Under the pieces are notes generated by a model. It ran no database searches and was not told the origin of the DNA. It was given only the letters and a program-made list of their open reading frames with translations. 64,000 nt of DNA from Moritella sp. F3 (GTDB taxonomy: Bacteria > Pseudomonadota > Gammaproteobacteria > Enterobacterales > Moritellaceae): positions 1-64,000 of the forward strand of contig NZ_BLRL01000005.1 in the NCBI RefSeq assembly GCF_015082335.1, in the 5' to 3' direction. Positions 38,128 to 46,763 of the stretch are shown one piece after another. The number at the start of each line of letters is the position of its first letter. Within the stretch, counting starts at the first letter, position 1. A program made the translations under genes and the position numbers.

Positions 38128-38226
38128 ATATCTGTTTTTCACATAATCAACATTTTTTTCACTAATCCTCAGTTAACTTCACTATTATAGCCAGACATCT
38201 ATTCAGCCTATTTGAGAATTCAGTTT

Positions 38227-38742
38227 ATGAATCAATCTATCTGTTACCGTCTTCGCGACTTTTTTATTGCTACTTCTATTATTATCAGTGTTGTTTTTTC
38301 AACCGCGGTATTTGCTGAAAATAATGCAAAGCTTGCTCCTGATTTTTCATTACCCGGTGTTAATAATAGCCAAATAAACCTTGCTGATTATCGCGGTAAA
38401 GTTGTGCTGGTCGATTTCTGGGCCTCGTGGTGTACGCCGTGTATTCGTTCGTTCCCGTGGATGGATGAAATGGTTGAAAAATATGGCGAACAAGGTTTTG
38501 AAATTATCGCCATTAATATGGATCAAGAAGCAATTCTCGCGAAGAAGTTCTTAACACGCTATCCAAATAAACTGACTATCGCCTTTGACCCACAAGGCGT
38601 TGTCGCGGAGCAGTATGAAGTCATGGGTTTACCGAATTCGTTTATACTTAATAAACAAGGTGAAATTGTGTATAAGCACGTTGGTTTTAGATTATCCGAA
38701 TTAGACAAATACGAAGCAGAGATCTTATCGTTATTACCGTAA
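38227..38742 (+). CDS. TlpA-like periplasmic thioredoxin
   Basis: Thioredoxin-fold protein of the TlpA/ResA kind, exported by a Sec signal (residues 1-30, MNQSICYRLR then a hydrophobic core to VFA). The redox motif is C69-T-P-C72 in FWASWCTPC, and the cis-Pro segment is MGLPNSFILNKQG. 171 aa. It should reduce disulfides in the periplasm. I use ATG 38227; a TTG at 38212 is in frame. First of a four-gene cluster with DUF4266, DUF3570 and ApbE, which suggests it serves the thiols of that system. Confidence 0.88.
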   Translation: MNQSICYRLRDFFIATSIIISVVFSTAVFAENNAKLAPDFSLPGVNNSQINLADYRGKVVLVDFWASWCTPCIRSFPWMDEMVEKYGEQGFEIIAINMDQEAILAKKFLTRYPNKLTIAFDPQGVVAEQYEVMGLPNSFILNKQGEIVYKHVGFRLSELDKYEAEILSLLP

Positions 38743-38830
38743 TGATGTGCAGGTAGAACAGAGTTGATAGAAGTAAGTGAGTGGAAACAACTTATATAAG
38801 TAATAGTTTATTTAATGTTTGGAGCGGCTT

Positions 38831-39043
38831 ATGAGACGGATTTTATTATTAGCCTGTATGTTGAGTTTAACTGCGTGTTCATCACTCGGGGTCAAACCTT
38901 GGGAGCGTGACTTGCTGGCTAAACCGGAAATGCAGCTTGCAGAAAACCCAATGGAAATGGGATTTGACGACCATACTTATTTTAGTAAAGAAGGTTCTAG
39001 TGGCGGCGGTAGTTTTGCTGGTGGAGGTTGTGGATGCAACTAA
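38831..39043 (+). CDS. DUF4266 small lipoprotein
   Basis: 70-aa lipoprotein. The lipobox L-T-A-C16 follows a short signal MRRILLLACMLS, and Ser at +2 predicts outer-membrane sorting. The conserved middle is GVKPWERDLLAKPEMQL. The tail is glycine-rich and ends GGGCGCN with C67 and C69, a vicinal-like dithiol. GGAG is 6 bases before ATG 38831; the frame opens at TTG 38819. Its stop overlaps the DUF3570 start by 10 bases, so the two are coupled. Function unknown; the paired cysteines could bind metal or be reduced by the TlpA-like neighbour. Confidence 0.88.
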   Translation: MRRILLLACMLSLTACSSLGVKPWERDLLAKPEMQLAENPMEMGFDDHTYFSKEGSSGGGSFAGGGCGCN

Positions 39044-40317
39044 AGTGTAAGAGCAAAACCTTTGCTAACATTTCGCTGACCCTTGCCGCAGCGACATGCG
39101 CGCTGGTGGCTCCTGCCATGGCCGAACTATCTACCCCTGAAGTCTCTGAGATTGATAGCTGGGATGTTGATCTGGGGTTACTTATTTATGCCGAAAGTGA
39201 CGACCAAGTGCAAGCTTATGAAGGTGCACTTTCTGTTACTAAGCAAATTGATGACGAACGTAGTATCAATGTTAAAGGTGTGATTGATGTGCTTACTGGC
39301 GCCTCACCCAACGGCGCAGTGGCTCAAAATAGAGCGCAAACCTTCACCCGGCCTTCTGGTAATGGAACCTACACTACGGCTGCAGGTGATACGCCGCTTG
39401 ATGATACCTTTAAAGATACTCGCGTTGCCCTCAGTTCTCAATATCAACAACAACTCAACCGCCAGTGGCTTTATTCTGGAGGTGCAAACGTGTCTAAAGA
39501 ATATGATTACCTTGCGCTATCGATTAACAGTGCGCTGGCACGTGATTTTAATAATCGTAATACCACCGCTTCTGTCGGCTTTTCTTATGCATACGATACC
39601 ATTGAGCCAGAAGGTGGTATTCCTAATCCAGGAGCGCCTGTCGATGATCCTGATAATCGTTTAGAGGACAGTGAGACGAAGCAAACTTTAGATCTGCTGT
39701 TGGGGTTAACGCAAGTGATTAACCGGCAGACGCTAATGCAATTAAACTATTCGATTAGTGATGTTAGCGGTTATCAAACCGACCCGTTTAAAATATTGTC
39801 AGTGATTGATAGCGACGGTTGGGCAAATGATTATGTCTATGAAAACCGCCCAGATCAGCGCACCAAGCAAAGCCTGTTTTGGCGTACCAAATATAACCTG
39901 CAACCGTCTGGGCAAGTATTAGATGTCAGTTATCGTTATTTTTGGGATGATTGGGGGATGGCCTCGCATACCATCGATAGTAAATGGCGTATGTCGCTGG
40001 CGAACAGCCACTTTATTGAACCGCATATTCGTTATTATAATCAACAAGCAGCAGACTTCTATCGGGTTTATCTTGATGACGGTCAACCTATACCAGAATA
40101 CATGACTGCGGATTATCGCTTGGGTGAACTGCAAACCTATACTATTGGCTTGAAGTATGGCTTTCCGGTTGCAGGTAATGAGTTTAGCGTGCGACTGGAA
40201 TATTACTTAACGCAAGTATCGGGTGATGAATCATTAGCGAAAGGCGTGGGTATGACGGGGGTTGATCTCTATCCTGATAAAAGTGCCATCATGCTACAGA
40301 GTTTCTATCGCTTCTAG
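39034..40317 (+). CDS. DUF3570 outer-membrane protein with a flavinylation-like motif
   Basis: 427-aa protein with a Sec signal (residues 1-30, ending APAMA, then ELSTPEV) and many amphipathic strands to a C-terminal F (AIMLQSFYRF), consistent with an outer-membrane beta-barrel. The family phrase VTKQIDDERSINVKGVIDVL leads into D85-V-L-T88-G-A-S91-PNGA. This fits Dxx[S/T]GA[S/T], the pattern ApbE enzymes use to attach FMN. The codons for 85-91 lie at 39286-39306. Start ATG 39034 overlaps the upstream lipoprotein. Function is not established; the flavin link is inference. Confidence 0.85.
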   Translation: MQLKCKSKTFANISLTLAAATCALVAPAMAELSTPEVSEIDSWDVDLGLLIYAESDDQVQAYEGALSVTKQIDDERSINVKGVIDVLTGASPNGAVAQNRAQTFTRPSGNGTYTTAAGDTPLDDTFKDTRVALSSQYQQQLNRQWLYSGGANVSKEYDYLALSINSALARDFNNRNTTASVGFSYAYDTIEPEGGIPNPGAPVDDPDNRLEDSETKQTLDLLLGLTQVINRQTLMQLNYSISDVSGYQTDPFKILSVIDSDGWANDYVYENRPDQRTKQSLFWRTKYNLQPSGQVLDVSYRYFWDDWGMASHTIDSKWRMSLANSHFIEPHIRYYNQQAADFYRVYLDDGQPIPEYMTADYRLGELQTYTIGLKYGFPVAGNEFSVRLEYYLTQVSGDESLAKGVGMTGVDLYPDKSAIMLQSFYRF

Positions 40318-40370
40318 TAGCGCTTCTAACATCGTTCTAAGTATCGTCAGAGTGTAAGAGGGATAGTAGT

Positions 40371-41270
40371 TTGGGTAAAGCTTATAACTTAACGCGACAA
40401 GTCGATCACTGGCTCGGTGAATTTGTGGTCATGGCGAGCACCTGTCAGATATTATTGGATGATGTGGATGCCGCGCAAGCGAATCGTCTTGTTGCGCTCG
40501 CCTATACAGAAGCAAAACGCATTGAAGTTAAATACAGTCGTTTTCGTGATGGCAATATTATTGCTAGTCTTAATCATGCTAAGGGTAGGACTGTACAGCT
40601 TGATGATGAAACGGTAAAACTGATTAATTTAGCTGATTTATGTTTTCGATTGAGTGATGGTTTATTTGATATCAGTGCTGGGGCGCTGGGTAAGTTGTGG
40701 CATTTTAAGCAACAAACAACGCTGCCAAGTGACGTCGATATTAACGCCTTATTACCCCATATCGGTTGGCAACAAGTGCAATGGCAAGCCCCGCTATTAA
40801 CCTTGCCTGCAGGCATGCAAGTTGACCTTGGTGGTATTGGCAAAGAATACGCTGTTGATAAGGTTGCGCTGTTATTAGAAAATGAAATGCGATTGCAACA
40901 AATCGACAGTGCATTTTTGGTTAACTTTGGTGGTGACATTTACGCTAATCGATTACGTCGTAATGGGGTAGCCTGGCAAGTGGCTATTGAAGATCCGCAA
41001 CATCTTGGTAAAAGTAAACTGATGGTTAGCTTAGGCAAAGGTGGTTTAGCGAGTAGTGGTAACAGCCAGCGCTTTATTGATGTTGACGGTCAGCGTTATA
41101 GCCACATCTTAAACCCTCAAACAGGCTATCCGGTTGCTGATGGACCTGCTCAAGTCACTGTGTATGCACAAAACTGCGTACAAGCGGGGATGCTGGCAAC
41201 CATCGCGCTATTACAAGGTGAATTCGCTGAAGACTTCTTGAAAGCGCAAGATTGCCGTTACTGGTTATAG
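40371..41270 (+). CDS. apbE: ApbE-family FAD:protein FMN transferase
   Basis: Enzyme that transfers FMN from FAD to Ser/Thr of partner proteins. It has the family motifs: AGALGKLWHF, VDLGGIGKEYAVDK, NFGGDIYAN, and LASSGNSQRF then YSHILNPQTGYPV. Length is 299 aa. It starts at TTG 40371 with AGAGGGA upstream; the frame reads only to a stop at 40338 and offers no ATG. No signal peptide or lipobox is encoded, unlike the usual periplasmic ApbE lipoproteins. It follows DUF3570 by 53 bases. The likely target is DUF3570. Confidence 0.9.
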   Translation: MGKAYNLTRQVDHWLGEFVVMASTCQILLDDVDAAQANRLVALAYTEAKRIEVKYSRFRDGNIIASLNHAKGRTVQLDDETVKLINLADLCFRLSDGLFDISAGALGKLWHFKQQTTLPSDVDINALLPHIGWQQVQWQAPLLTLPAGMQVDLGGIGKEYAVDKVALLLENEMRLQQIDSAFLVNFGGDIYANRLRRNGVAWQVAIEDPQHLGKSKLMVSLGKGGLASSGNSQRFIDVDGQRYSHILNPQTGYPVADGPAQVTVYAQNCVQAGMLATIALLQGEFAEDFLKAQDCRYWL

Positions 41271-41283
41271 CTCAATGCCAATG

Positions 41284-41331
41284 AGATTATTTATAACAAG
41301 GCTATTTATCACAAGACTACTTATAACTAGA
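41284..41331. repeat. Three imperfect 16-base tandem repeats
   Basis: TATTTATAACAAG, CTATTTATCACAAG and CTACTTATAACTAG stand in a row between the apbE stop and the converging dehydrogenase stop. No known function. Confidence 0.5.
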
Positions 41332-41334
41332 AAG

Positions 41335-42288
41335 TTAAACTTGGTTTTGTGGTATACCTGCCACGAACTGTTCGATATTATTGATTAACTGATCTACCAA
41401 GGTTTGAATCGCTGAGTCAGACCCCCAAGCGACATGTGGCGTTAAGATCAGGTTCGGTAAATGAGCGTTCGCAATTAGTGGATTGCTGCCATCCGCAGGC
41501 TCTTGAGTAAATACATCAACACCTGCGCCAGCGATTTGCTGAGTAAGTAATGCATCGACTAACGCGACCTCATCAACCAGACCACCACGTCCTGCGTTAA
41601 TTAACACACTAGTACTCTTCATCTGCTTAAATTCGTCACTGCTGATGATATTGTGCGTTTGCTCTGCAAGTGGGCAATGTAGTGTCAGTACATCCGCTTG
41701 TGCTAAGACTGATTCAAACAGAGTGTAGCCTTCACGACATTTATTCGCCCCTTTACGCTCAGCAAAAAGTACCGTCATGCCGAGTGCTTTGGCTAATGTT
41801 GCCACTGCATTACCTAGACTACCTTTGCCAATAATACCTATCGTAGATCCCGCAATATCAGAAATAGGATGGCTAAAGAAACAGAACTGTTTTTGCTGCT
41901 GCCAAACACCGGCTTGAATATCTTGATGGTAACCCACTAGATTTCGTTTTAGCGCAAACATCATGGCTAATACATGCTCTGGCACGGAATTAGTCGCATA
42001 GCCTTGAATATTACTCACTGTGATGTTGTGCTGACGACAATAATCCAAATCAATATTATTGGTGCCGGTCGCCGCTACCGCGATCATTTTTAACTGTGGG
42101 CACTGGCTTAATCGTTGCGCATCTAAAATTACTTTGTTAGTAATTACAATGCTGGCATCTTGCAGGCGCTCAATCACTTGCTCTGGCGTTGTTGCCGCAT
42201 ATTCTCGCCACTGATAATCAATATTAGGTTGGGGGATAGTAATATGTTCTGGGATCGTAGAGCGGTCGAGAAAGACGATAGTTTCCAT
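41335..42288 (-). CDS. D-2-hydroxyacid dehydrogenase
   Basis: NAD-dependent oxidoreductase of the D-isomer 2-hydroxyacid family. The Rossmann loop GIIGKGSLGNAVA is near residues 150-165. The catalytic Arg is in NAGRGGLVDE, the Glu in GVDVFTQEPADG, and the His in LILTPHVAWGSDSA. At 317 aa it resembles glycerate/hydroxypyruvate reductases (HprA-like), but the substrate cannot be fixed. A single gene; no close partner. Confidence 0.92.
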   Translation of the reverse strand: METIVFLDRSTIPEHITIPQPNIDYQWREYAATTPEQVIERLQDASIVITNKVILDAQRLSQCPQLKMIAVAATGTNNIDLDYCRQHNITVSNIQGYATNSVPEHVLAMMFALKRNLVGYHQDIQAGVWQQQKQFCFFSHPISDIAGSTIGIIGKGSLGNAVATLAKALGMTVLFAERKGANKCREGYTLFESVLAQADVLTLHCPLAEQTHNIISSDEFKQMKSTSVLINAGRGGLVDEVALVDALLTQQIAGAGVDVFTQEPADGSNPLIANAHLPNLILTPHVAWGSDSAIQTLVDQLINNIEQFVAGIPQNQV

Positions 42289-42534
42289 GCAAGCAAGTCC
42301 AATTTGATAGTTAATGGTTAAGGTTCAAAGTAGATTGAAATACTGCTTGCGCTAATTTCCGCAGGCTGATACTTTTAATTAATGAAATTAAAACCTATTT
42401 TTGCACTTATCACAACATCTTGGTGGCACTCTCTTCTATAAGAGCGGTGTTGAATACTTTTGTTCACAGATCGCCGGATGGCTACTGATGAATAAAGTAT
42501 GTATGTCTCCGGTAATCTATCTTGGAGATATACA

Positions 42535-43611
42535 ATGGAAAATAACCTATCATTACACTTAGACCAAACGTCTAATTTAAATCAAGCATCTCATTCAAAC
42601 CAAAAAGCTGATATTAAAGAAAAAATTCTCACTGGCGATCGCGCTACTGGCTCTTTGCATCTCGGGCACTATGTTGGTTCCTTACAACAGCGGGTTAAAT
42701 TACAGCATCAATATGAGCAAACGATATTAGTTGCTGATATGCAGGGGCTCACTGATAATGGCCATAATCCACAAAAAGTCGCGTCAAATATTTTAAATGT
42801 TGTCGCTGACTATCTTGCTGTCGGTATTGACCCATTAAAAACCACCATCTGTTTACAGTCTGGCATTCCTGCATTGGCTGAGCTCACCATGTATTATTCA
42901 AATCTAGTGTCTATTGCCCGTTTAGAGCGTAATCCGACGGTTAAAACTGAAATCAACAGTAAATCATTTGGCCGATCTATTCCTGCTGGTTTCTTAACGT
43001 ACCCGATAAGTCAGGCTGCTGACATCACCGCATTTAAAGCCACGTTAGTGCCAGTGGGTGAAGATCAATTACCTGTGCTTGAGCAGACTAATGAAATAGT
43101 AAGAAAGCTAAATAACATAGCCCAACAAGAAATTTTAGTTGAGTGTAAACCTTTGTTAAGCAAAGTTTCACGTTTACCAAGTGTTGATGGTAAAAGTAAA
43201 ATGTCTAAATCTATGGGTAATACCATTATGCTCAGTTCGAGTGAAAAAGAGATCACTAAAGCGGTTAAAGCCATGTATACAGATTCAAATCATTTACGCG
43301 TGAGCGATCCGGGACAAGTGGAAGGTAACGTGGTATTTACATATTTAGATGCATTTCATCAAGATCAAGAGTATGTTGCTAATTTGAAAGAACAATATTC
43401 AGCTGGTGGTTTAGGTGATGGCACTGTTAAGAAGGTTCTCGAAGAGTGCTTACAGGATTTATTAAAACCAATCCGTCAATGTAGAGAAGAGTTTGTCGCT
43501 GATAAAGCACAGCTCATTTCCATTTTGAAAGCTGGAACAGAACGTTCTCAAGATGAATCTAATGATGTATTACGGCAGGTGAAAAATGCCTTCGGTTTAA
43601 ATTTATTTTAA
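42535..43611 (+). CDS. trpS: Tryptophan-tRNA ligase
   Basis: Class I aminoacyl-tRNA synthetase that charges tRNA-Trp. The HIGH motif appears as HLGH (42-45) in GDRATGSLHLGHYVG, and the second signature is KMSKS in VDGKSKMSKSMGNT. The usual N-terminus begins at the TGDR segment; this protein has about 30 extra polar residues (Asn/Gln/Ser-rich) before it. ATG 42535 follows GGAG at 8-base spacing, so the extension looks real. A trpS outside the usual aroB-dam-gph-trpS neighbourhood may be a second copy; only the whole genome can tell. A cupin gene follows after 13 bases. Confidence 0.93.
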   Translation: MENNLSLHLDQTSNLNQASHSNQKADIKEKILTGDRATGSLHLGHYVGSLQQRVKLQHQYEQTILVADMQGLTDNGHNPQKVASNILNVVADYLAVGIDPLKTTICLQSGIPALAELTMYYSNLVSIARLERNPTVKTEINSKSFGRSIPAGFLTYPISQAADITAFKATLVPVGEDQLPVLEQTNEIVRKLNNIAQQEILVECKPLLSKVSRLPSVDGKSKMSKSMGNTIMLSSSEKEITKAVKAMYTDSNHLRVSDPGQVEGNVVFTYLDAFHQDQEYVANLKEQYSAGGLGDGTVKKVLEECLQDLLKPIRQCREEFVADKAQLISILKAGTERSQDESNDVLRQVKNAFGLNLF

Positions 43612-43624
43612 AAGGATTATTAAA

Positions 43625-43936
43625 GTGAATAATATTTTTGATGCGATACCAAAGGATCTTAGCAATGAAGTATTTGAAGATTTGGTTAGTAGTAACAAGG
43701 TTAAAATAGAACGGATTATTTCAAAAGGGCACACATCACCGGATGTTGGTTGGTACGAGCAAGAACAAAGCGAGTGGGTGATTGTTATTGCTGGTAGCGC
43801 GATTATTGGCTTTGATGACAAACCTGCTGTGACGTTAAAAGCGGGTGATTACCTGAACATTCCCGCACACCAAAAACACAAAGTTGCGTGGACGGAGCCT
43901 GATATAGAAACTGTTTGGTTGGCTGTGCATTATTGA
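43625..43936 (+). CDS. Cupin-domain protein
   Basis: Small single-domain cupin (103 aa). The first motif has SEWVIVIAGSAIIGFDD and the second has LKAGDYLNIPAHQKHKVAW, with metal-binding-type histidines. Start GTG 43625, AAAGGA about 10 bases upstream; 13 bases after the trpS stop, so probably co-transcribed. Substrate unknown. Confidence 0.85.
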   Translation: MNNIFDAIPKDLSNEVFEDLVSSNKVKIERIISKGHTSPDVGWYEQEQSEWVIVIAGSAIIGFDDKPAVTLKAGDYLNIPAHQKHKVAWTEPDIETVWLAVHY

Positions 43937-43956
43937 CTATATGGAACGTGTTTAAA

Positions 43957-44235
43957 CACTGTATTGGTTTCTATCCAAGTCAGATCCGAAACCATCTGGA
44001 TGTTATCCCTTGCTGCCCTGTGACATTGGTATTTCCTTGTGAGGAAAAACACTTCGACGTTGACTCTATTATTTCTGGATTATCACCTCTAACGCAAGTT
44101 CACTGTATTAAAACTAGCTATTATCATGGCTTTATGAATTCATTATCAGAGAATTATGCATTTTCAGGGGCAACATTTTTTAATGATAAAATGAGCAATA
44201 GCCATGAATTGCATAATGTGAATTTACTTCGTTAA
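43957..44235 (+). pseudogene. Probable C-terminal remnant of a dienelactone-hydrolase-like gene
   Basis: The frame reads GFYPSQIRNHLDVIP then CCPVTLVFPCEEKHFDVD and SYYHGFMNSLSENY. This resembles the last third of dienelactone-hydrolase/alpha-beta-hydrolase proteins, where HGF holds the catalytic histidine. No start codon with a ribosome site and no N-terminal domain with the nucleophile are present; the frame opens at TTG 43915 inside the cupin gene. A truncated copy is the simplest reading, but a short real gene is not excluded. Confidence 0.5.
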
Positions 44236-44306
44236 ACTATTGATGCTAAATTGTTTATTACCTTATTATTCATGAAGTGTAGGGAATACTATAAATGGGA
44301 GTTGAA

Positions 44307-44765
44307 ATGGAAATTCGAATTGATGATTTAACAGGTAAAGAAGTAGCGTTGTTATTACAAGAGCATCATGAAGACATGCTTGAACATACACCTGCTGAAA
44401 GTGTACATGCGCTGGATATTAGCGGACTGCAAGCGCCAGATGTGACATTTTGGAGCGCATGGATAGAGGGTGAACTTGCAGGCTGTGGCGCGATCAAAGT
44501 GATTGAAGCTGGGCATGCTGAGCTAAAATCAATGCGCACATCGAGTACGCATTTACGACAAGGGGTGGCTCAGCGGTTACTGACGTATATTTTAGCTGCG
44601 GCCAAAGACCAAGGCATAGCAACCATAAGCTTAGAAACGGGCACGCCAGATTCATTCATACCAGCTCAAAAGCTGTATCGAGACTTTGGTTTTAAGGAGT
44701 GCGCGCCGTTTGCTAACTACAGCGAAGATCCGTACAGCTTATATATGACGAAAAAAATCGATTGA
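44307..44765 (+). CDS. GNAT-family N-acetyltransferase
   Basis: Acetyl-CoA-dependent transferase of the YsnE-like kind. The phrase AELKSMRTSSTHLRQGVAQRLL holds the acetyl-CoA loop (motif A, RxxGxA form), and the end GFKECAPFANYSEDPYSLYMTK fits the family. Start chosen at ATG 44307, which has GGGAG five bases ahead and gives MEIRIDDL; ATG 44295 is in frame four codons earlier. Substrate unknown. Confidence 0.9.
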   Translation: MEIRIDDLTGKEVALLLQEHHEDMLEHTPAESVHALDISGLQAPDVTFWSAWIEGELAGCGAIKVIEAGHAELKSMRTSSTHLRQGVAQRLLTYILAAAKDQGIATISLETGTPDSFIPAQKLYRDFGFKECAPFANYSEDPYSLYMTKKID

Positions 44766-44793
44766 GTATCTGCACGACTTAATCATAGCGTTA

Positions 44794-45465
44794 CTAAATC
44801 GTACTCTCACTTAACACCATCACGCCTTCAAGTAAATTGTACATGATCGCACTTGATACTGTCATAAACAGTAAGCCGGTAACTAAGTTGATTGCTGGCG
44901 CTGCTTTTTGTACGCGTGTTTGTACCGTTGGCTTTGATAAAATTAACGCGATAAATACAAACCAAATTAGTGATAATACTAGCATGATAACGGTTGCGAC
45001 CAACTTCGTCATAAAGCTCACATCAGGCGTGATCATGGCCGAAAATAAGATGATGAAAAACACCATACATTTCGGATTTAATAAGTTAGTCCAAAGCCCT
45101 TGCATGAAACCTTGTGTTGGCGTTAATTTATTTAATTTTAGTTGATTATCATCGACAGATACTTTTGATTTCCAATGCTGCAGTGCCCCTTTTACAGCCC
45201 CAAAGCCCATCCATGCTAAGTAACTTGCACCTACCATTTGCACTATGATGTACAAGGTTTGTGAACTCTTAATAATCAAACTCACGCCAGTTAAGCTTAA
45301 AATAGTATGAATTAAAATAGCAATCGAAATACCAATTGCAGAGGCAATCGCGGTGTTGCGTGATTCTTGGCTAGCTAGTTTTACAACTAATGCAAAGTCT
45401 GGCCCTGGGCTCGCTAAAGCAACAGCGTGAATAATAGCGAGAGATAAAAGCAGTTCGATGTTCAT
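44794..45465 (-). CDS. LysE/RhtB-family amino-acid exporter
   Basis: Inner-membrane exporter with about six hydrophobic helices. The family start is LLSLAIIHAVALASPGPDFALVVKLA (PGP loop), followed by GxSLAxxxH-type helix regions. The central loop (residues 110-128, WKSKVSVDDNQLKLNK) is cytoplasmic. 223 aa. It follows the AraC regulator gene on the same strand after 87 bases, a common pairing for inducible exporters. Confidence 0.9.
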   Translation of the reverse strand: MNIELLLSLAIIHAVALASPGPDFALVVKLASQESRNTAIASAIGISIAILIHTILSLTGVSLIIKSSQTLYIIVQMVGASYLAWMGFGAVKGALQHWKSKVSVDDNQLKLNKLTPTQGFMQGLWTNLLNPKCMVFFIILFSAMITPDVSFMTKLVATVIMLVLSLIWFVFIALILSKPTVQTRVQKAAPAINLVTGLLFMTVSSAIMYNLLEGVMVLSESTI

Positions 45466-45552
45466 TGATAAACCTTAATATAGTAATTATGCCACTATAT
45501 TAAGGTGTAAAGAAAAGGCATTATAGGAAAAAATTGCAGGGAAAGGTTAAAT

Positions 45553-46395
45553 CTACAGCACACGACGCTGAAAGTGAGATGGGGTGATTAGGTAGGCATT
45601 TTTGAATGCTTTATTAAAATGGCTTTGATCAAAAAAACCAACTTGATAGGCGACATCAGATAGGTTTCCGCCTTTCATTAACGCTTTCTTGGCATACTCT
45701 AAACGAACTCTTTTCAAATAAGCGTGAGGTGTCATGCCCATTGATTGTTTGAATTGACGTAAAAACTGAAATTTACTGAGATCTAGGTTTTGTGCTAATT
45801 CGTCCAATTGAAATGATTGACTTGGTTCATCATGAAACAAGGTTCTGATGTAGTTTAATTGCTGGGTAGAAAGCTTTTTTGCCGAGGTGTATTGTGGTAC
45901 TGGCATTCCTCCATTATGGATAAATAGCTCGGTGATAAAAGCCATCATAGTGGTTTCAATCTGCAGTTTGGCACTCGCTGTTTGCTCTGTCGTTAACAGC
46001 TGGTGTAAATGCAAAAATGCATTCGATAGTGCCACATTATTAACTAAAGGAGCGTTAAAAAAGGTTTCTGATTGATTCATTTCATGGCTAATATCATTAA
46101 CATAATCAACAGGTAATGCCATTACATGTGATTGATAACCGCCAAGGGTGATGTTATCGCCGTTATGCGCTTCATCTGGATTCAAAGTTGAGATAAAACC
46201 GGGCGCAAGGTGATACACCTTACCTTGGTGGCTATATTGCTGGCAACCGCTGGTAACAATACCAATATGGTAATCAAGATGCACATGGCGCTCGAAAGAA
46301 AATTTTTCAACATTCGCCGAGCTTAATTCGATATTAGGCAGGATAGGGTTGTGCCAATATTCAATTTGCTCTATTTTTTTTCCATCGGCACTCAT
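45553..46395 (-). CDS. AraC-family transcriptional regulator
   Basis: 280-aa regulator. The N-terminal half is a cupin-like sensor (YHIGIVTSGCQQYSHQGKVYHLAPG). The C-terminal has two helix-turn-helix units, LDELAQNLDLSKFQFLRQFK and the GNLSDVAYQVGFFDQSHFNKAFK signature. It probably controls the LysE-type gene just downstream; the ligand is not known. Confidence 0.9.
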   Translation of the reverse strand: MSADGKKIEQIEYWHNPILPNIELSSANVEKFSFERHVHLDYHIGIVTSGCQQYSHQGKVYHLAPGFISTLNPDEAHNGDNITLGGYQSHVMALPVDYVNDISHEMNQSETFFNAPLVNNVALSNAFLHLHQLLTTEQTASAKLQIETTMMAFITELFIHNGGMPVPQYTSAKKLSTQQLNYIRTLFHDEPSQSFQLDELAQNLDLSKFQFLRQFKQSMGMTPHAYLKRVRLEYAKKALMKGGNLSDVAYQVGFFDQSHFNKAFKNAYLITPSHFQRRVL

Positions 46396-46763
46396 CTACA
46401 CGCTCATATTTTTAGATATACGGTCTTCATTCGCATGGACTAAGCCATTAATGCCTTATGTTAACAGCTACTGGCCAATTGATTATAGTAAATAATTGCA
46501 CTGTTTCCGGGGATTATTCTCTCAACAGTGACATATCATTTTCACTATTCTGATGTTATTTCATAACCGTATGTGTACTTGTACCTACAAAGTTGTAAGT
46601 TTGATGTGACGTATGTTGTATTATAGTTAACGATACTTTACATCGATATAAAGACTATGTATTGTCCATGATACTGATTTTCAAGCTTTAGGTAGTTAAG
46701 GTATCTGAATTGCCGCTGTTAATCAGGTAAATGCACTGCATTCTACATCTTAAGGATTAATAC
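46396..46763. other. Divergent gap between the AraC and transporter genes
   Basis: About 370 bases with promoters expected in both directions. I found no clear operator or other element. Confidence 0.4.

Noticed and set aside
42289..42534. T-box or Trp leader before trpS
   Set aside because: No Trp codon run, T-box sequence or clear terminator/antiterminator pair.
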